A DNA stretch of 6,994 bases from Rickettsiaceae bacterium (GTDB taxonomy: Bacteria > Pseudomonadota > Alphaproteobacteria > Rickettsiales > Rickettsiaceae), in assembly GCA_017995275.1 (NCBI GenBank), contig JAGOJE010000053.1, positions 1 to 6,994 on the forward strand, read 5' to 3'. The stretch's first letter is position 1; each line of letters opens with the position of its first letter. Shown here piece by piece: positions 1 through 5,671 of this stretch. The notes beneath the pieces were generated by a model. That model was not told the origin of the DNA. It did no database searches and saw only the letters and a list, made by a program, of their open reading frames with translations. Made by a program: the position numbers and the translations under genes.

Positions 1-2
1 TT

Positions 3-92
3 GAGGATGATATCTATAATATAGCCGATGCATTACTTAGGATGAAATATACTATGCCACTAATAGTAAGTCCAGAAGCTTTTGAATGCTAA
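3..92 (+). CDS. C-terminal tail of an unidentified upstream protein (partial)
   Basis: The third forward frame is open from the window edge to a TAA at 90-92 and gives about 29 residues ending in IVSPEAFEC. The stretch mixes an acidic helix-like start (EDDIYNIADALL) with a short hydrophobic strand-like segment (MPLIVSPEAF), so it reads like the end of a folded protein. The other two forward frames hit stops within the first few codons. The closing pattern (helix, strand, SPEAFE) loosely recalls the end of MNT-type nucleotidyltransferase domains, which often finish with a hydrophobic strand and a SxEEFE-like motif. This is a weak resemblance and I do not assign a function. It could also be the remnant of a decayed gene, since everything upstream is outside the window. 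Confidence 0.45.
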   Translation, partial: EDDIYNIADALLRMKYTMPLIVSPEAFEC

Positions 93-186
93 ATTACTCA
101 AAACCATCAAACACTAGAGTGAGAGATAGATGTTAACTGATATGTATGCTCAGTTTGGAGCTTCTCATGTGGCAAGTTTAATAATC

Positions 187-199
187 TAGTGCAACACTA
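187..199. other. Small hairpin followed by a T-rich tract, possible weak terminator
   Basis: TAGTG at 187-191 and CACTA at 195-199 are perfect inverted copies around a CAA loop. A T-rich run follows at about 204-218. The position, about 95 bases after the stop of the upstream gene fragment and before the translocase promoter, would suit a terminator. However, the stem has only five pairs, two of them G-C, and the T-tract starts several bases late, so this is a weak candidate. Confidence 0.2.
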
Positions 200-220
200 T
201 ATATTTGTTTTTTTCTTTCC

Positions 221-230
221 AATTCGAATT
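221..230. repeat. 10-bp palindrome next to the translocase promoter
   Basis: AATTCGAATT reads the same on both strands and ends two bases before the candidate -35 box (TTGACT, 232-237) of the translocase operon. Regulator sites are often placed there, but in AT-rich DNA a palindrome of this length can arise by chance, and no second copy was seen in the window. Confidence 0.25.
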
Positions 231-231
231 C

Positions 232-260
232 TTGACTTTCGTAGTTTTTTCCACTACTGT
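232..260 (+). promoter_or_regulatory. Candidate promoter of the translocase operon
   Basis: TTGACT at 232-237 matches five of six bases of the sigma70 -35 consensus. At the ideal 17-bp spacing lies TACTGT at 255-260, a poor -10 that keeps the first T, the A and the last T. Transcription would start near 267, giving a leader of about 20 bases before the ATG at 288. The strong -35 with a weak -10 suggests either modest strength or dependence on an activator. It is the best candidate in the 195-bp gap, which otherwise holds no gene. Confidence 0.4.
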
Positions 261-287
261 TTGGTCACTTCATTTTTAGGCTAGCGG

Positions 288-1844
288 ATGAGTTTTTCTG
301 ATTATTTTCTTAGACTTAGGAATAGTGCTTTTAGGGATCTAATATGGCCTATAAGATCTGGTGAACTAAGGAAATTTGTTCCCATGGCTTTGATGATGTT
401 CACTATTCTTTTGAATCAGAATTTTGTCCGTGGAATGAAGGACAGCATCATAATGACATTAGTTGGACCAGAAGCGATAGGATTCATAAAACTATGGTGC
501 GAAATGCCTGCTGGCGTTATATTTGTAGTGATATATGCCAAAATGTGTAACATAGTTACTACAGAAACAGCTTTTCGATATGTCCTTATATTCTTCCTTT
601 CCTTTTTTGCCTTCTTTGCCTTTGTTTTATTCCCAAACCATTCTGTTTTCCATCCAGATCCTAATTTAGTTGAATCAACAATGGTGGCTTATGGCCATTT
701 AAAATGGTTTATAATAATATGGAGCAAGTGGAGTTTTGTATTATTTTACGTAATGGGTGAGTTATGGCCTGTAATTATCCTTGGCCTGTTTTGGCAACTT
801 GCAAATAAGACAACGAAAACTGAAGAAGCAAGGCGTTTTTACTCATTTTTTACTTTGTTTGGTCAGATAAATTTATTGGTTTCAGGTGTTGCGATATCAT
901 ATTTTGCTTCATCAAATCACTTCCTTGTCCCTGTTTTTGGAAGCGCCGGGGAATGCAATACTGAAGTCACATTAAAGTCTATGATGGTTGTAGTGCTATG
1001 TTGTGGTGTTGTTACTCTGCTTCTTCATAGATTTGTGGAAATTGAAGTTATATATAAAAATTCTGTATATAAATCTCAAAAACGTAGTCAAAAGCTAGAT
1101 GTATTGAAGCTTGGCTTGAGAGACAGTGCAAAGATGATATTGAGCTCTAAATATTTAGGTTTGATTTGTGTGTTAATTAGCTCTTATAACGTGGCGGTAA
1201 TATTAATAGAGGGGTTATGGTTCGCAAAGGTTAGGGAGTTGTATCCATCTACTGAAGGTTTTATGCAATATCAAGGGGAGGTTCTTTTTTGGACTGGTGT
1301 TTCTGCTTTGATTTTTGCTTTTTTAGGAAGCGCTATAATAAGAAGATTGGGGTGGTTTTTCGGTGCGGTGCTTACTCCTGTAATTATATGCACGGTTGGT
1401 GGTCTCTTCTTTCTATCGGTGGTCATGGAAGATAGATTAGTGGGGCTATTTAATTCTACTTCTTTTGTATCCGTTCTTGCTATAATAGTTCTTATAGGTT
1501 CATTGCAGAATATTTTTGGCAAAGGGGTAAAATACTCTTTGTTTGATACTACTAAAGAGATGGTTTACATTCCACTTGATACTGAGATGAAAATTAAAGG
1601 TAAGGCTGCGGTGGACGTAGTGGGTACTAAAATAGGTAAATCTCTGGGGTCAATATTGCCATTCATTACCTTCACAATATTTCCAAACGCAAAGTATGAT
1701 GATATAGCCGGTTTTTTACTTTCTGTATTTGGGACTGTTTGCATAATATGGATTTACGCTGTATATCTATTGTCACGCGAATATCAAAGTTTACTAAAGG
1801 GGGAGGGGAATAATGTTTCAATATTTTCAGAAAGTAAGGAATAG
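288..1844 (+). CDS. tlc: ATP/ADP translocase (nucleotide antiporter, Tlc/NTT family), tandem copy A
   Basis: This is an inner-membrane carrier of the Tlc/NTT family, which in Rickettsia exchanges host ATP for bacterial ADP; some paralogues carry other nucleotides. The 518 residues, close to the roughly 500 usual for bacterial members, contain about 12 hydrophobic segments (by eye near 31-47, 74-90, 97-116, 148-172, 184-206, 231-248, 289-309, 331-351, 356-380, 394-411, 453-466 and 473-495). The four charged residues known to be needed for transport in plant NTT1 have counterparts: K51 (GMKDS), E158 (GELWP), E308 (IEGLW) and K451 (KIGKS). The family block KYSLFDTTKEMVYIPLD lies at 415-431. ATG 288 is the first possible start, since TAG precedes it in frame at 282-284; a weak AGG sits 7 bases upstream. 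The C-terminus is 11 residues longer than that of copy B, and that extra part encodes copy B's ribosome site and start. The exact substrate cannot be told from sequence. Confidence 0.93.
   Translation: MSFSDYFLRLRNSAFRDLIWPIRSGELRKFVPMALMMFTILLNQNFVRGMKDSIIMTLVGPEAIGFIKLWCEMPAGVIFVVIYAKMCNIVTTETAFRYVLIFFLSFFAFFAFVLFPNHSVFHPDPNLVESTMVAYGHLKWFIIIWSKWSFVLFYVMGELWPVIILGLFWQLANKTTKTEEARRFYSFFTLFGQINLLVSGVAISYFASSNHFLVPVFGSAGECNTEVTLKSMMVVVLCCGVVTLLLHRFVEIEVIYKNSVYKSQKRSQKLDVLKLGLRDSAKMILSSKYLGLICVLISSYNVAVILIEGLWFAKVRELYPSTEGFMQYQGEVLFWTGVSALIFAFLGSAIIRRLGWFFGAVLTPVIICTVGGLFFLSVVMEDRLVGLFNSTSFVSVLAIIVLIGSLQNIFGKGVKYSLFDTTKEMVYIPLDTEMKIKGKAAVDVVGTKIGKSLGSILPFITFTIFPNAKYDDIAGFLLSVFGTVCIIWIYAVYLLSREYQSLLKGEGNNVSIFSESKE
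1798..1808 (+). promoter_or_regulatory. Strong ribosome binding site of translocase copy B, inside copy A
   Basis: A purine run AGGGGGAGGGG with a GGAGG core at 1802-1806 ends a few bases before the ATG at 1813. It lies within the last codons of copy A, so ribosomes finishing A at 1844 pass over B's start. This fixes B's start, because the only in-frame upstream alternative is an ATA and TAA blocks the frame at 1795-1797. The site is far stronger than the one in front of copy A. Confidence 0.75.
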
Positions 1845-3318
1845 TAAATTTAGGGATGCAATCTGGCCTATAAGATCTGGTGAACTTCGGAAGTTTATTC
1901 CTATGGCAATTTTGATGTTTGCTGTGAATCTTAATCTGAATTTCTTGCGTACTATGAAAGATAGTATCGTTACCACATTCATGGGAGCGGAGGTAATAAG
2001 CTTTATCAAAATATGGTTTGAGATTCCATCTGGTGTTCTATTTGTGCTTATATATGCTGGTATGTGTAACATTATGAGTACTGAGAGGGCTTTTAGAATA
2101 ATCCTTATGGTATTTCTGATATTTTTCGCTGCTTTCGCCTTTATCTTATTCCCTTATAAGGAGTATTTTCATCCTGATCCTGAATCTGTTGCTAGCTATA
2201 TGGTAATACTACCAAATTTAAAGTGGTTCATTACTATATGGGGAAAGTGGAGTTTTGTATTGTTTTATGTTATGGCTGAACTTTGGCCTGTAGTTGTGCT
2301 TGGGTTGTTGTGGCAGCTTGCGAATAAGATAACTTCTACAGAAGAAGCAAAGCGTTTTTATTCATTTTTTACATTTTTTGGCCAGCTTAACCTGCTTGTA
2401 TGTGGCTCTGCTATAGGTTATTTTGCTTCTGGAAATCATATATTCAAATCTTTATTTCAAAATGCAGGAAGTACTACAGAAGTTACTGTGAAATCAATAA
2501 TGCTAGTTGTGCTGTTTTCAGGTGTTATTACTCTTTTCACTCATTTATACGTTGAAAAGAAAACTATGAAGTTAGATTCTTCAGCTCGGAAGATAGTGAA
2601 GAGGCAGAAACTGAAACTTGGAATGATAGATAGTATGAAAATGATATTGAGTTCGAAATATTTAGGGCTCATATGTATTTTGATGATATCTTACAGTGTT
2701 GCTGCGATTCTTCTGGAGGGAATTTGGTTTGCAAAGGTAAGGCAGTTATATCCAGTAGCTGAGCAATTCATGGCTTATCAAGGTAAGTTTATGTTTTTTA
2801 CTGGAATTTCAGCTCTTATATTTGCTCTTCTTGGTAGTTCTATAATAAGAAAATTGGGGTGGATATTTGGTTCTATAATTACTCCGGTAGTTACTTTGAT
2901 AGCTGGTTCATCTTTCTTTGTTTTTGTGATCATACAGGATAGTTTAGAGTCTATTTTTTCTGATTCATTAGGCCTTGCTGCTTTGCCAATAATAGTATTT
3001 TGTGGTGGGATTCAGAATGTATTTATGAAGGGGGCAAAATATACTTTATTTGATGCCACAAAAGAGATGTCCTATATTCCTTTGGATCCTGAGATAAAAA
3101 CAAAAGGGCAGGCAGCTGTGGATGTTGTTGGACCAAAAATTGGTAAGGCTATAGGTGCTATTGTGCCATTCTTATCCTTTACTATTTTTCCAAGCTCAGG
3201 ATATCAGGATATTGCAGGATTTTTATTACTAATTTTTGCTTCTACTTGTATAATTTGGATATCAGCTGTTGTGCTGCTCTCTAGAGAATATTACGCCCTT
3301 TTAGAGAGTAAGGAATGA
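1813..3318 (+). CDS. tlc: ATP/ADP translocase (nucleotide antiporter, Tlc/NTT family), tandem copy B
   Basis: This is a second full-length Tlc/NTT carrier of 501 residues, aligning with copy A from QYFQKVRNS onward at roughly 60% identity by eye. The four charged transport residues are again present: K49 (TMKDS), E156 (AELWP), E302 (LEGIW) and K445 (KIGKA). The block KYTLFDATKEMSYIPLD lies at 409-425. The same 12-segment membrane layout can be drawn. The most divergent part between the copies is the loop between segments 6 and 7 (about residues 245-268), as expected for a cytoplasmic or linker region. It overlaps the end of copy A by 32 bp in another frame and has a strong ribosome site, so translational coupling is likely. 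Neither copy is broken, so both are probably in use. In Rickettsia, paralogues of this family differ in substrate (ATP/ADP versus other nucleotides), and such a split is possible but unproven here. Confidence 0.93.
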   Translation: MFQYFQKVRNSKFRDAIWPIRSGELRKFIPMAILMFAVNLNLNFLRTMKDSIVTTFMGAEVISFIKIWFEIPSGVLFVLIYAGMCNIMSTERAFRIILMVFLIFFAAFAFILFPYKEYFHPDPESVASYMVILPNLKWFITIWGKWSFVLFYVMAELWPVVVLGLLWQLANKITSTEEAKRFYSFFTFFGQLNLLVCGSAIGYFASGNHIFKSLFQNAGSTTEVTVKSIMLVVLFSGVITLFTHLYVEKKTMKLDSSARKIVKRQKLKLGMIDSMKMILSSKYLGLICILMISYSVAAILLEGIWFAKVRQLYPVAEQFMAYQGKFMFFTGISALIFALLGSSIIRKLGWIFGSIITPVVTLIAGSSFFVFVIIQDSLESIFSDSLGLAALPIIVFCGGIQNVFMKGAKYTLFDATKEMSYIPLDPEIKTKGQAAVDVVGPKIGKAIGAIVPFLSFTIFPSSGYQDIAGFLLLIFASTCIIWISAVVLLSREYYALLESKE

Positions 3319-3348
3319 GTCAAATAATAAAACACATTTAAGAATCTT

Positions 3349-4254
3349 ATGAAAACATCAATAACAGTCATTGCTCCTTCTTCTGGGTGTATTGATTGCA
3401 AGTCAAAATTAGAAGCAGCTATAAAAATTCTTAAGGAAAAATCTTTTGATTCTTTCTTTCATTCCAAGGAGCTATTTGCAGATCTTCCATTGCCATATTA
3501 TGCAAACACTAGAGAAAAGAGATTGGATGGGTTGCGTGAGGCGATTTCTGATAGAGCTCACCATAATGATTTTGATAAGGAAATTATTTGGGCATTTAGG
3601 GGGGGGTATGGTTCGGGAGAGTTAGTGTTTGATTGTATGGATCTTACGAATCAAAAAAGTTTTGCAAAAAAACTGCTAATTGGATTTAGTGATATTACAG
3701 CGATTCATTTGCTTTTTAATCAGTCATTCAACATTCCATCCCTTCACGCTGCAAATCTTACGACTCTTAATCAAACAAATGCTGATTGGATAAGAACTGT
3801 AATAAACGGAGAAAAATACTCAATCACTCTTCTTCCTTTAAATATGAATGCAGAAATTTTTATAAAGAACGATGAATTGCTTAGTGGAAAAATTATAGGT
3901 GGGAATCTTGCTGTTTTACAGACCATGATAGGAACTAAGCTCCATCCAGAGACTGCTGGGAAAATTTTGTTTATCGAGGATTGTAATGAGCCTGGGTATA
4001 AAATTGCAAGAATGCTAAATCACTTGGAGCAAGCTGGGCTTTTAGACAATGTAAAATCTATTTTGCTAGGTGAATTTACAGGTGGAGATGAGCATAAAAA
4101 TTATGCAATTAATGAATTTGTTTCAAGGCATGTGAATGTGCCGATATTTTCAATCCCTTGTGGGCATGGTGAAGTGAATCATCCGCTGCTTCTTGGTGGC
4201 GATGTAAAAATACATACAAATATCTTAGAATTTCGTTATATCCTATCTATTTGA
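3349..4254 (+). CDS. LD-carboxypeptidase, peptidase family S66 (LdcA/MccF-like)
   Basis: This is a probable cytoplasmic serine peptidase. LdcA members remove the terminal D-alanine from murein tetrapeptides during peptidoglycan recycling, while MccF members cleave microcin C-type aminoacyl-nucleotides. The 301 residues match the usual LdcA length (about 300); MccF is longer. Family landmarks appear in order: an N-terminal strand TVIAPSSG (6-13), RGGYGSGEL (84-92), the nucleophile motif GFSDITAIH with Ser114, GGNLAVL (184-190), the acidic motif FIEDCNEPGYKIARML with Glu210, and CGHGEVNHPLLLG with His273. The Ser-Glu-His triad is therefore complete. No signal peptide is seen. The ATG at 3349 lies 30 bp after copy B with only a weak AAGA upstream, and it starts the family domain exactly. 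No promoter is evident in the gap, so cotranscription with the translocases is likely. A tract of eight G residues (3599-3606) encodes R84-G86. Confidence 0.88.
   Translation: MKTSITVIAPSSGCIDCKSKLEAAIKILKEKSFDSFFHSKELFADLPLPYYANTREKRLDGLREAISDRAHHNDFDKEIIWAFRGGYGSGELVFDCMDLTNQKSFAKKLLIGFSDITAIHLLFNQSFNIPSLHAANLTTLNQTNADWIRTVINGEKYSITLLPLNMNAEIFIKNDELLSGKIIGGNLAVLQTMIGTKLHPETAGKILFIEDCNEPGYKIARMLNHLEQAGLLDNVKSILLGEFTGGDEHKNYAINEFVSRHVNVPIFSIPCGHGEVNHPLLLGGDVKIHTNILEFRYILSI
3599..3606 (+). repeat. Poly-G tract of eight bases within the LD-carboxypeptidase gene
   Basis: Eight consecutive G bases run through the codons AGG GGG GGG for Arg84-Gly85-Gly86 of the conserved RGGYGSGEL motif. It is the longest G run in this AT-rich window. 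Losing one G would give a stop about nine codons after F83, and gaining one would give a stop about twelve codons after it. Either change would remove the whole catalytic triad. GGA or GGT codons would avoid the tract. Confidence 0.85.
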
Positions 4255-4258
4255 GCAA

Positions 4259-5542
4259 CTAGCCTCTTCTTCCTATGCCTAAATATTCAAACCCATGTGA
4301 TTTTACTTCGCTTGGGTTTAATATATTCCTGAAATCAAATATGGTTTTTTCTTTCACAATAGATGATAGAGCGTTAAGGTTCATGGATTTAAATTCATCC
4401 CATTCTGTCAAAATAACTATAGCTGATGCATTTTTTGCTGCATCAAAAATGGAGGAATGGAATGTCGCGTCAGGCAAAAGTTGTTTGGCGTTAGTTGATC
4501 CTTTGGGGTCGTAAATATTTACATCCGCACCTGCTCTACATAAAATCTCGCATATTTCAACAGCGGGGCTAGACCTTACATCATCAGTGCCAGCTTTAAA
4601 TGTAATGCCAAGAGAACAAATTTTCTTTCCTTTAATATCGCCAAGCTTATGCATTACTTTTGTGGCCATATTAACTTTACGTTCTTTATTTGAATCTATC
4701 ACTGAATTTATGATCTTAGATGGCACACCTTTAGAAGATGCAAGATAAGAAAGAGCAAGTATGTCTTTAGGGAAACAAGACCCTCCAAACCCCGGTCCAA
4801 CTTTTAAAAATGCACTTCCTATCCTGTGGTCTGCTCCCATCGCATCTGATAGAGTCTCCACACTCGCGCCTACTGATTCACACAAATCAGCCATTTCATT
4901 GATGAATCCTATTTTTGTAGCAAGAAAAGCATTAGAAGAATATTTAATTAATTCAGATGTGGTAACATCAGTATATATAATTTTATATCCCTGTTGTGTG
5001 AGTGGTTTATATATTTCTGCCATCATTTCGCGGGCTTTTTGAGATTGTGTCCCAACAACTATCCTGTCAGGTTTTAAAAAATCTTCTATTGCACTTCCTT
5101 CTCTTAAAAATTCAGGGTTAGAGACTATTTCATTATTATATCCTTTTTCCCTCAAGAAGGCCTGTAAATTTGCACAAGTTGATGGAGGAACTGTGGATTT
5201 TATAACTATTAAAACGTCTTTGCAATTTTCTGCGACTTCTAAAGCCGCGCTATATACGTAACTTAAATCTGCCGCGCCTGAGTCAAGTGGAGGAGTACCA
5301 ACTGCTATAAATACAGCGTTACATTCTTGTGTTTGCTTTAGGCTGAAGGATAAGCGTCCGGCTTTTGTGAGGCGCTCTACATATTCTGTAAGTCCTGGTT
5401 CATATATTGGAATTACGCATTCCCTAAGTGCAGCAATTTTACTTTCGTCTTTATCTATACAAGTTATGGTATGTCCAAGTTCAGCTAGTAATGTTCCAGA
5501 AACAAGACCAACATAACCAGCGCCTATGAATGAAAGATGCAT
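4259..5542 (-). CDS. ugd: UDP-glucose 6-dehydrogenase
   Basis: This cytoplasmic enzyme oxidises UDP-glucose to UDP-glucuronate with two NAD+, supplying precursors for lipopolysaccharide, capsule or other surface sugars. All 427 residues fit the bacterial family. There is an NAD-binding GAGYVG (7-12) with the acidic D30 of CIDKD, EPGL (48-51), FIAVGTPP (78-85), KSTVPP (115-120) with Thr117, and SNPEFLREGSAI (141-152) with Glu144 and Glu148. TSELIKYSSNAFLATKI carries Lys200 and Asn204, and GPGFGGSCFPKD carries the catalytic Cys256 and Asp260. The C-terminal UDP-binding part includes FKAGTDDVRSSPA (315-327) and ends with DFRNIL (403-408). The usual glycine after KSTVP-x is Ser121, a mild departure. 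The start has a good AGGGGG six bases upstream. The gene is transcribed away from the AsmA-like gene and meets the carboxypeptidase with four bases between stops. No other sugar-pathway gene is adjacent on this strand. Confidence 0.95.
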   Translation of the reverse strand: MHLSFIGAGYVGLVSGTLLAELGHTITCIDKDESKIAALRECVIPIYEPGLTEYVERLTKAGRLSFSLKQTQECNAVFIAVGTPPLDSGAADLSYVYSAALEVAENCKDVLIVIKSTVPPSTCANLQAFLREKGYNNEIVSNPEFLREGSAIEDFLKPDRIVVGTQSQKAREMMAEIYKPLTQQGYKIIYTDVTTSELIKYSSNAFLATKIGFINEMADLCESVGASVETLSDAMGADHRIGSAFLKVGPGFGGSCFPKDILALSYLASSKGVPSKIINSVIDSNKERKVNMATKVMHKLGDIKGKKICSLGITFKAGTDDVRSSPAVEICEILCRAGADVNIYDPKGSTNAKQLLPDATFHSSIFDAAKNASAIVILTEWDEFKSMNLNALSSIVKEKTIFDFRNILNPSEVKSHGFEYLGIGRRG

Positions 5543-5546
5543 AAAT

Positions 5547-5552
5547 CCCCCT
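5547..5552 (-). promoter_or_regulatory. Ribosome binding site of ugd
   Basis: On the minus strand AGGGGG ends five bases before the ATG at 5542-5540. It is a clear Shine-Dalgarno sequence and supports this ATG as the start, which also begins the NAD-binding strand MHLSFIGAGYVG. Confidence 0.7.
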
Positions 5553-5571
5553 ATATTTATGGATATAGTAA

Positions 5572-5602
5572 ATTATATCAAAGTAAAAATGAAGTAAAGC
5601 AA
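5572..5602 (-). promoter_or_regulatory. Candidate ugd promoter with extended -10
   Basis: Read on the minus strand, 5580-5572 is TGATATAAT, a perfect TATAAT -10 with the TG of an extended -10 element. The -35 is poor: TTGCTT (5602-5597) lies 19 bp away, and the exact 17-bp position holds GCTTTA. Extended -10 promoters tolerate a weak -35. Transcription would start near 5565, giving a leader of about 23 bases. Confidence 0.55.
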
Positions 5603-5615
5603 CAAATGATTTGTT
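5601..5615. promoter_or_regulatory. Perfect 15-bp palindrome between divergent promoters, candidate operator
   Basis: AACAAAT (5601-5607) and ATTTGTT (5609-5615) are exact inverted copies around a single G at 5608. The right arm covers most of the plus-strand -35 box (5611-5616), and the left arm touches the weak minus-strand -35 (5602-5597). A dimeric regulator bound here could affect both genes. No T-tract follows directly and no gene ends here, so it is not a terminator. Confidence 0.45.
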
Positions 5616-5639
5616 TTAATCTTAGCCTAAGCATATAAT
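5611..5639 (+). promoter_or_regulatory. Candidate promoter of the AsmA-like gene
   Basis: TTGTTT (5611-5616) and a perfect TATAAT (5634-5639) are separated by exactly 17 bp, a good sigma70-type promoter. Transcription would start near 5646, leaving a leader of about 26 bases before the ATG at 5672. The leader has only a weak ribosome site (AGAG at 5656-5659), somewhat far from the ATG. Confidence 0.6.
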
Positions 5640-5671
5640 TCCACAGAGGAATCATAGAGTTTTGCTCGATT

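Noticed and set aside
109..120. CAAACACTAGAG occurs here and again near 3503 inside the carboxypeptidase gene
   Set aside because: A single 12-base match in 7 kb of AT-rich DNA, one copy of it coding for conserved sequence, is not enough to call a repeat.
130..189. A 19-codon open frame starting MLTDMYAQFG in the gap before the translocases
   Set aside because: It is very short, has only a weak purine-rich lead and is bounded by stops on both sides. There is no sign of selection or of a known small-protein family.
345..367. A 23-base block identical between the two translocases (second copy at 1864-1886)
   Set aside because: It codes for the conserved WPIRSGEL segment in both proteins. With strong codon bias such a run can remain by chance, so gene conversion is not needed to explain it.
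1271..1522. Minus-strand open frame of 83 codons inside translocase A
   Set aside because: It lies opposite a strongly conserved membrane-protein gene, has no recognisable domain or ribosome site and is a reading-frame shadow. The same holds for the minus frame at 1827-2072 and the plus frames at 4275-4514 and 4761-5042.
4425..4444. Inverted repeat GATGCA / TGCATC around a T-rich loop, considered as a terminator
   Set aside because: It lies inside ugd and encodes ordinary residues (DAAKNASA). The T-run is in the loop, not after the stem, and it is about 180 bases from either stop codon.
4259..5542. The dehydrogenase as GDP-mannose 6-dehydrogenase or UDP-ManNAc dehydrogenase instead of Ugd
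   Set aside because: The length of 427, FGGSCFPKD with Cys256, KSTVPP and TSELIKYSSNAFLATKI fit the UDP-glucose enzyme best. The other sugar dehydrogenases usually differ in these blocks, although a related substrate cannot be fully excluded.
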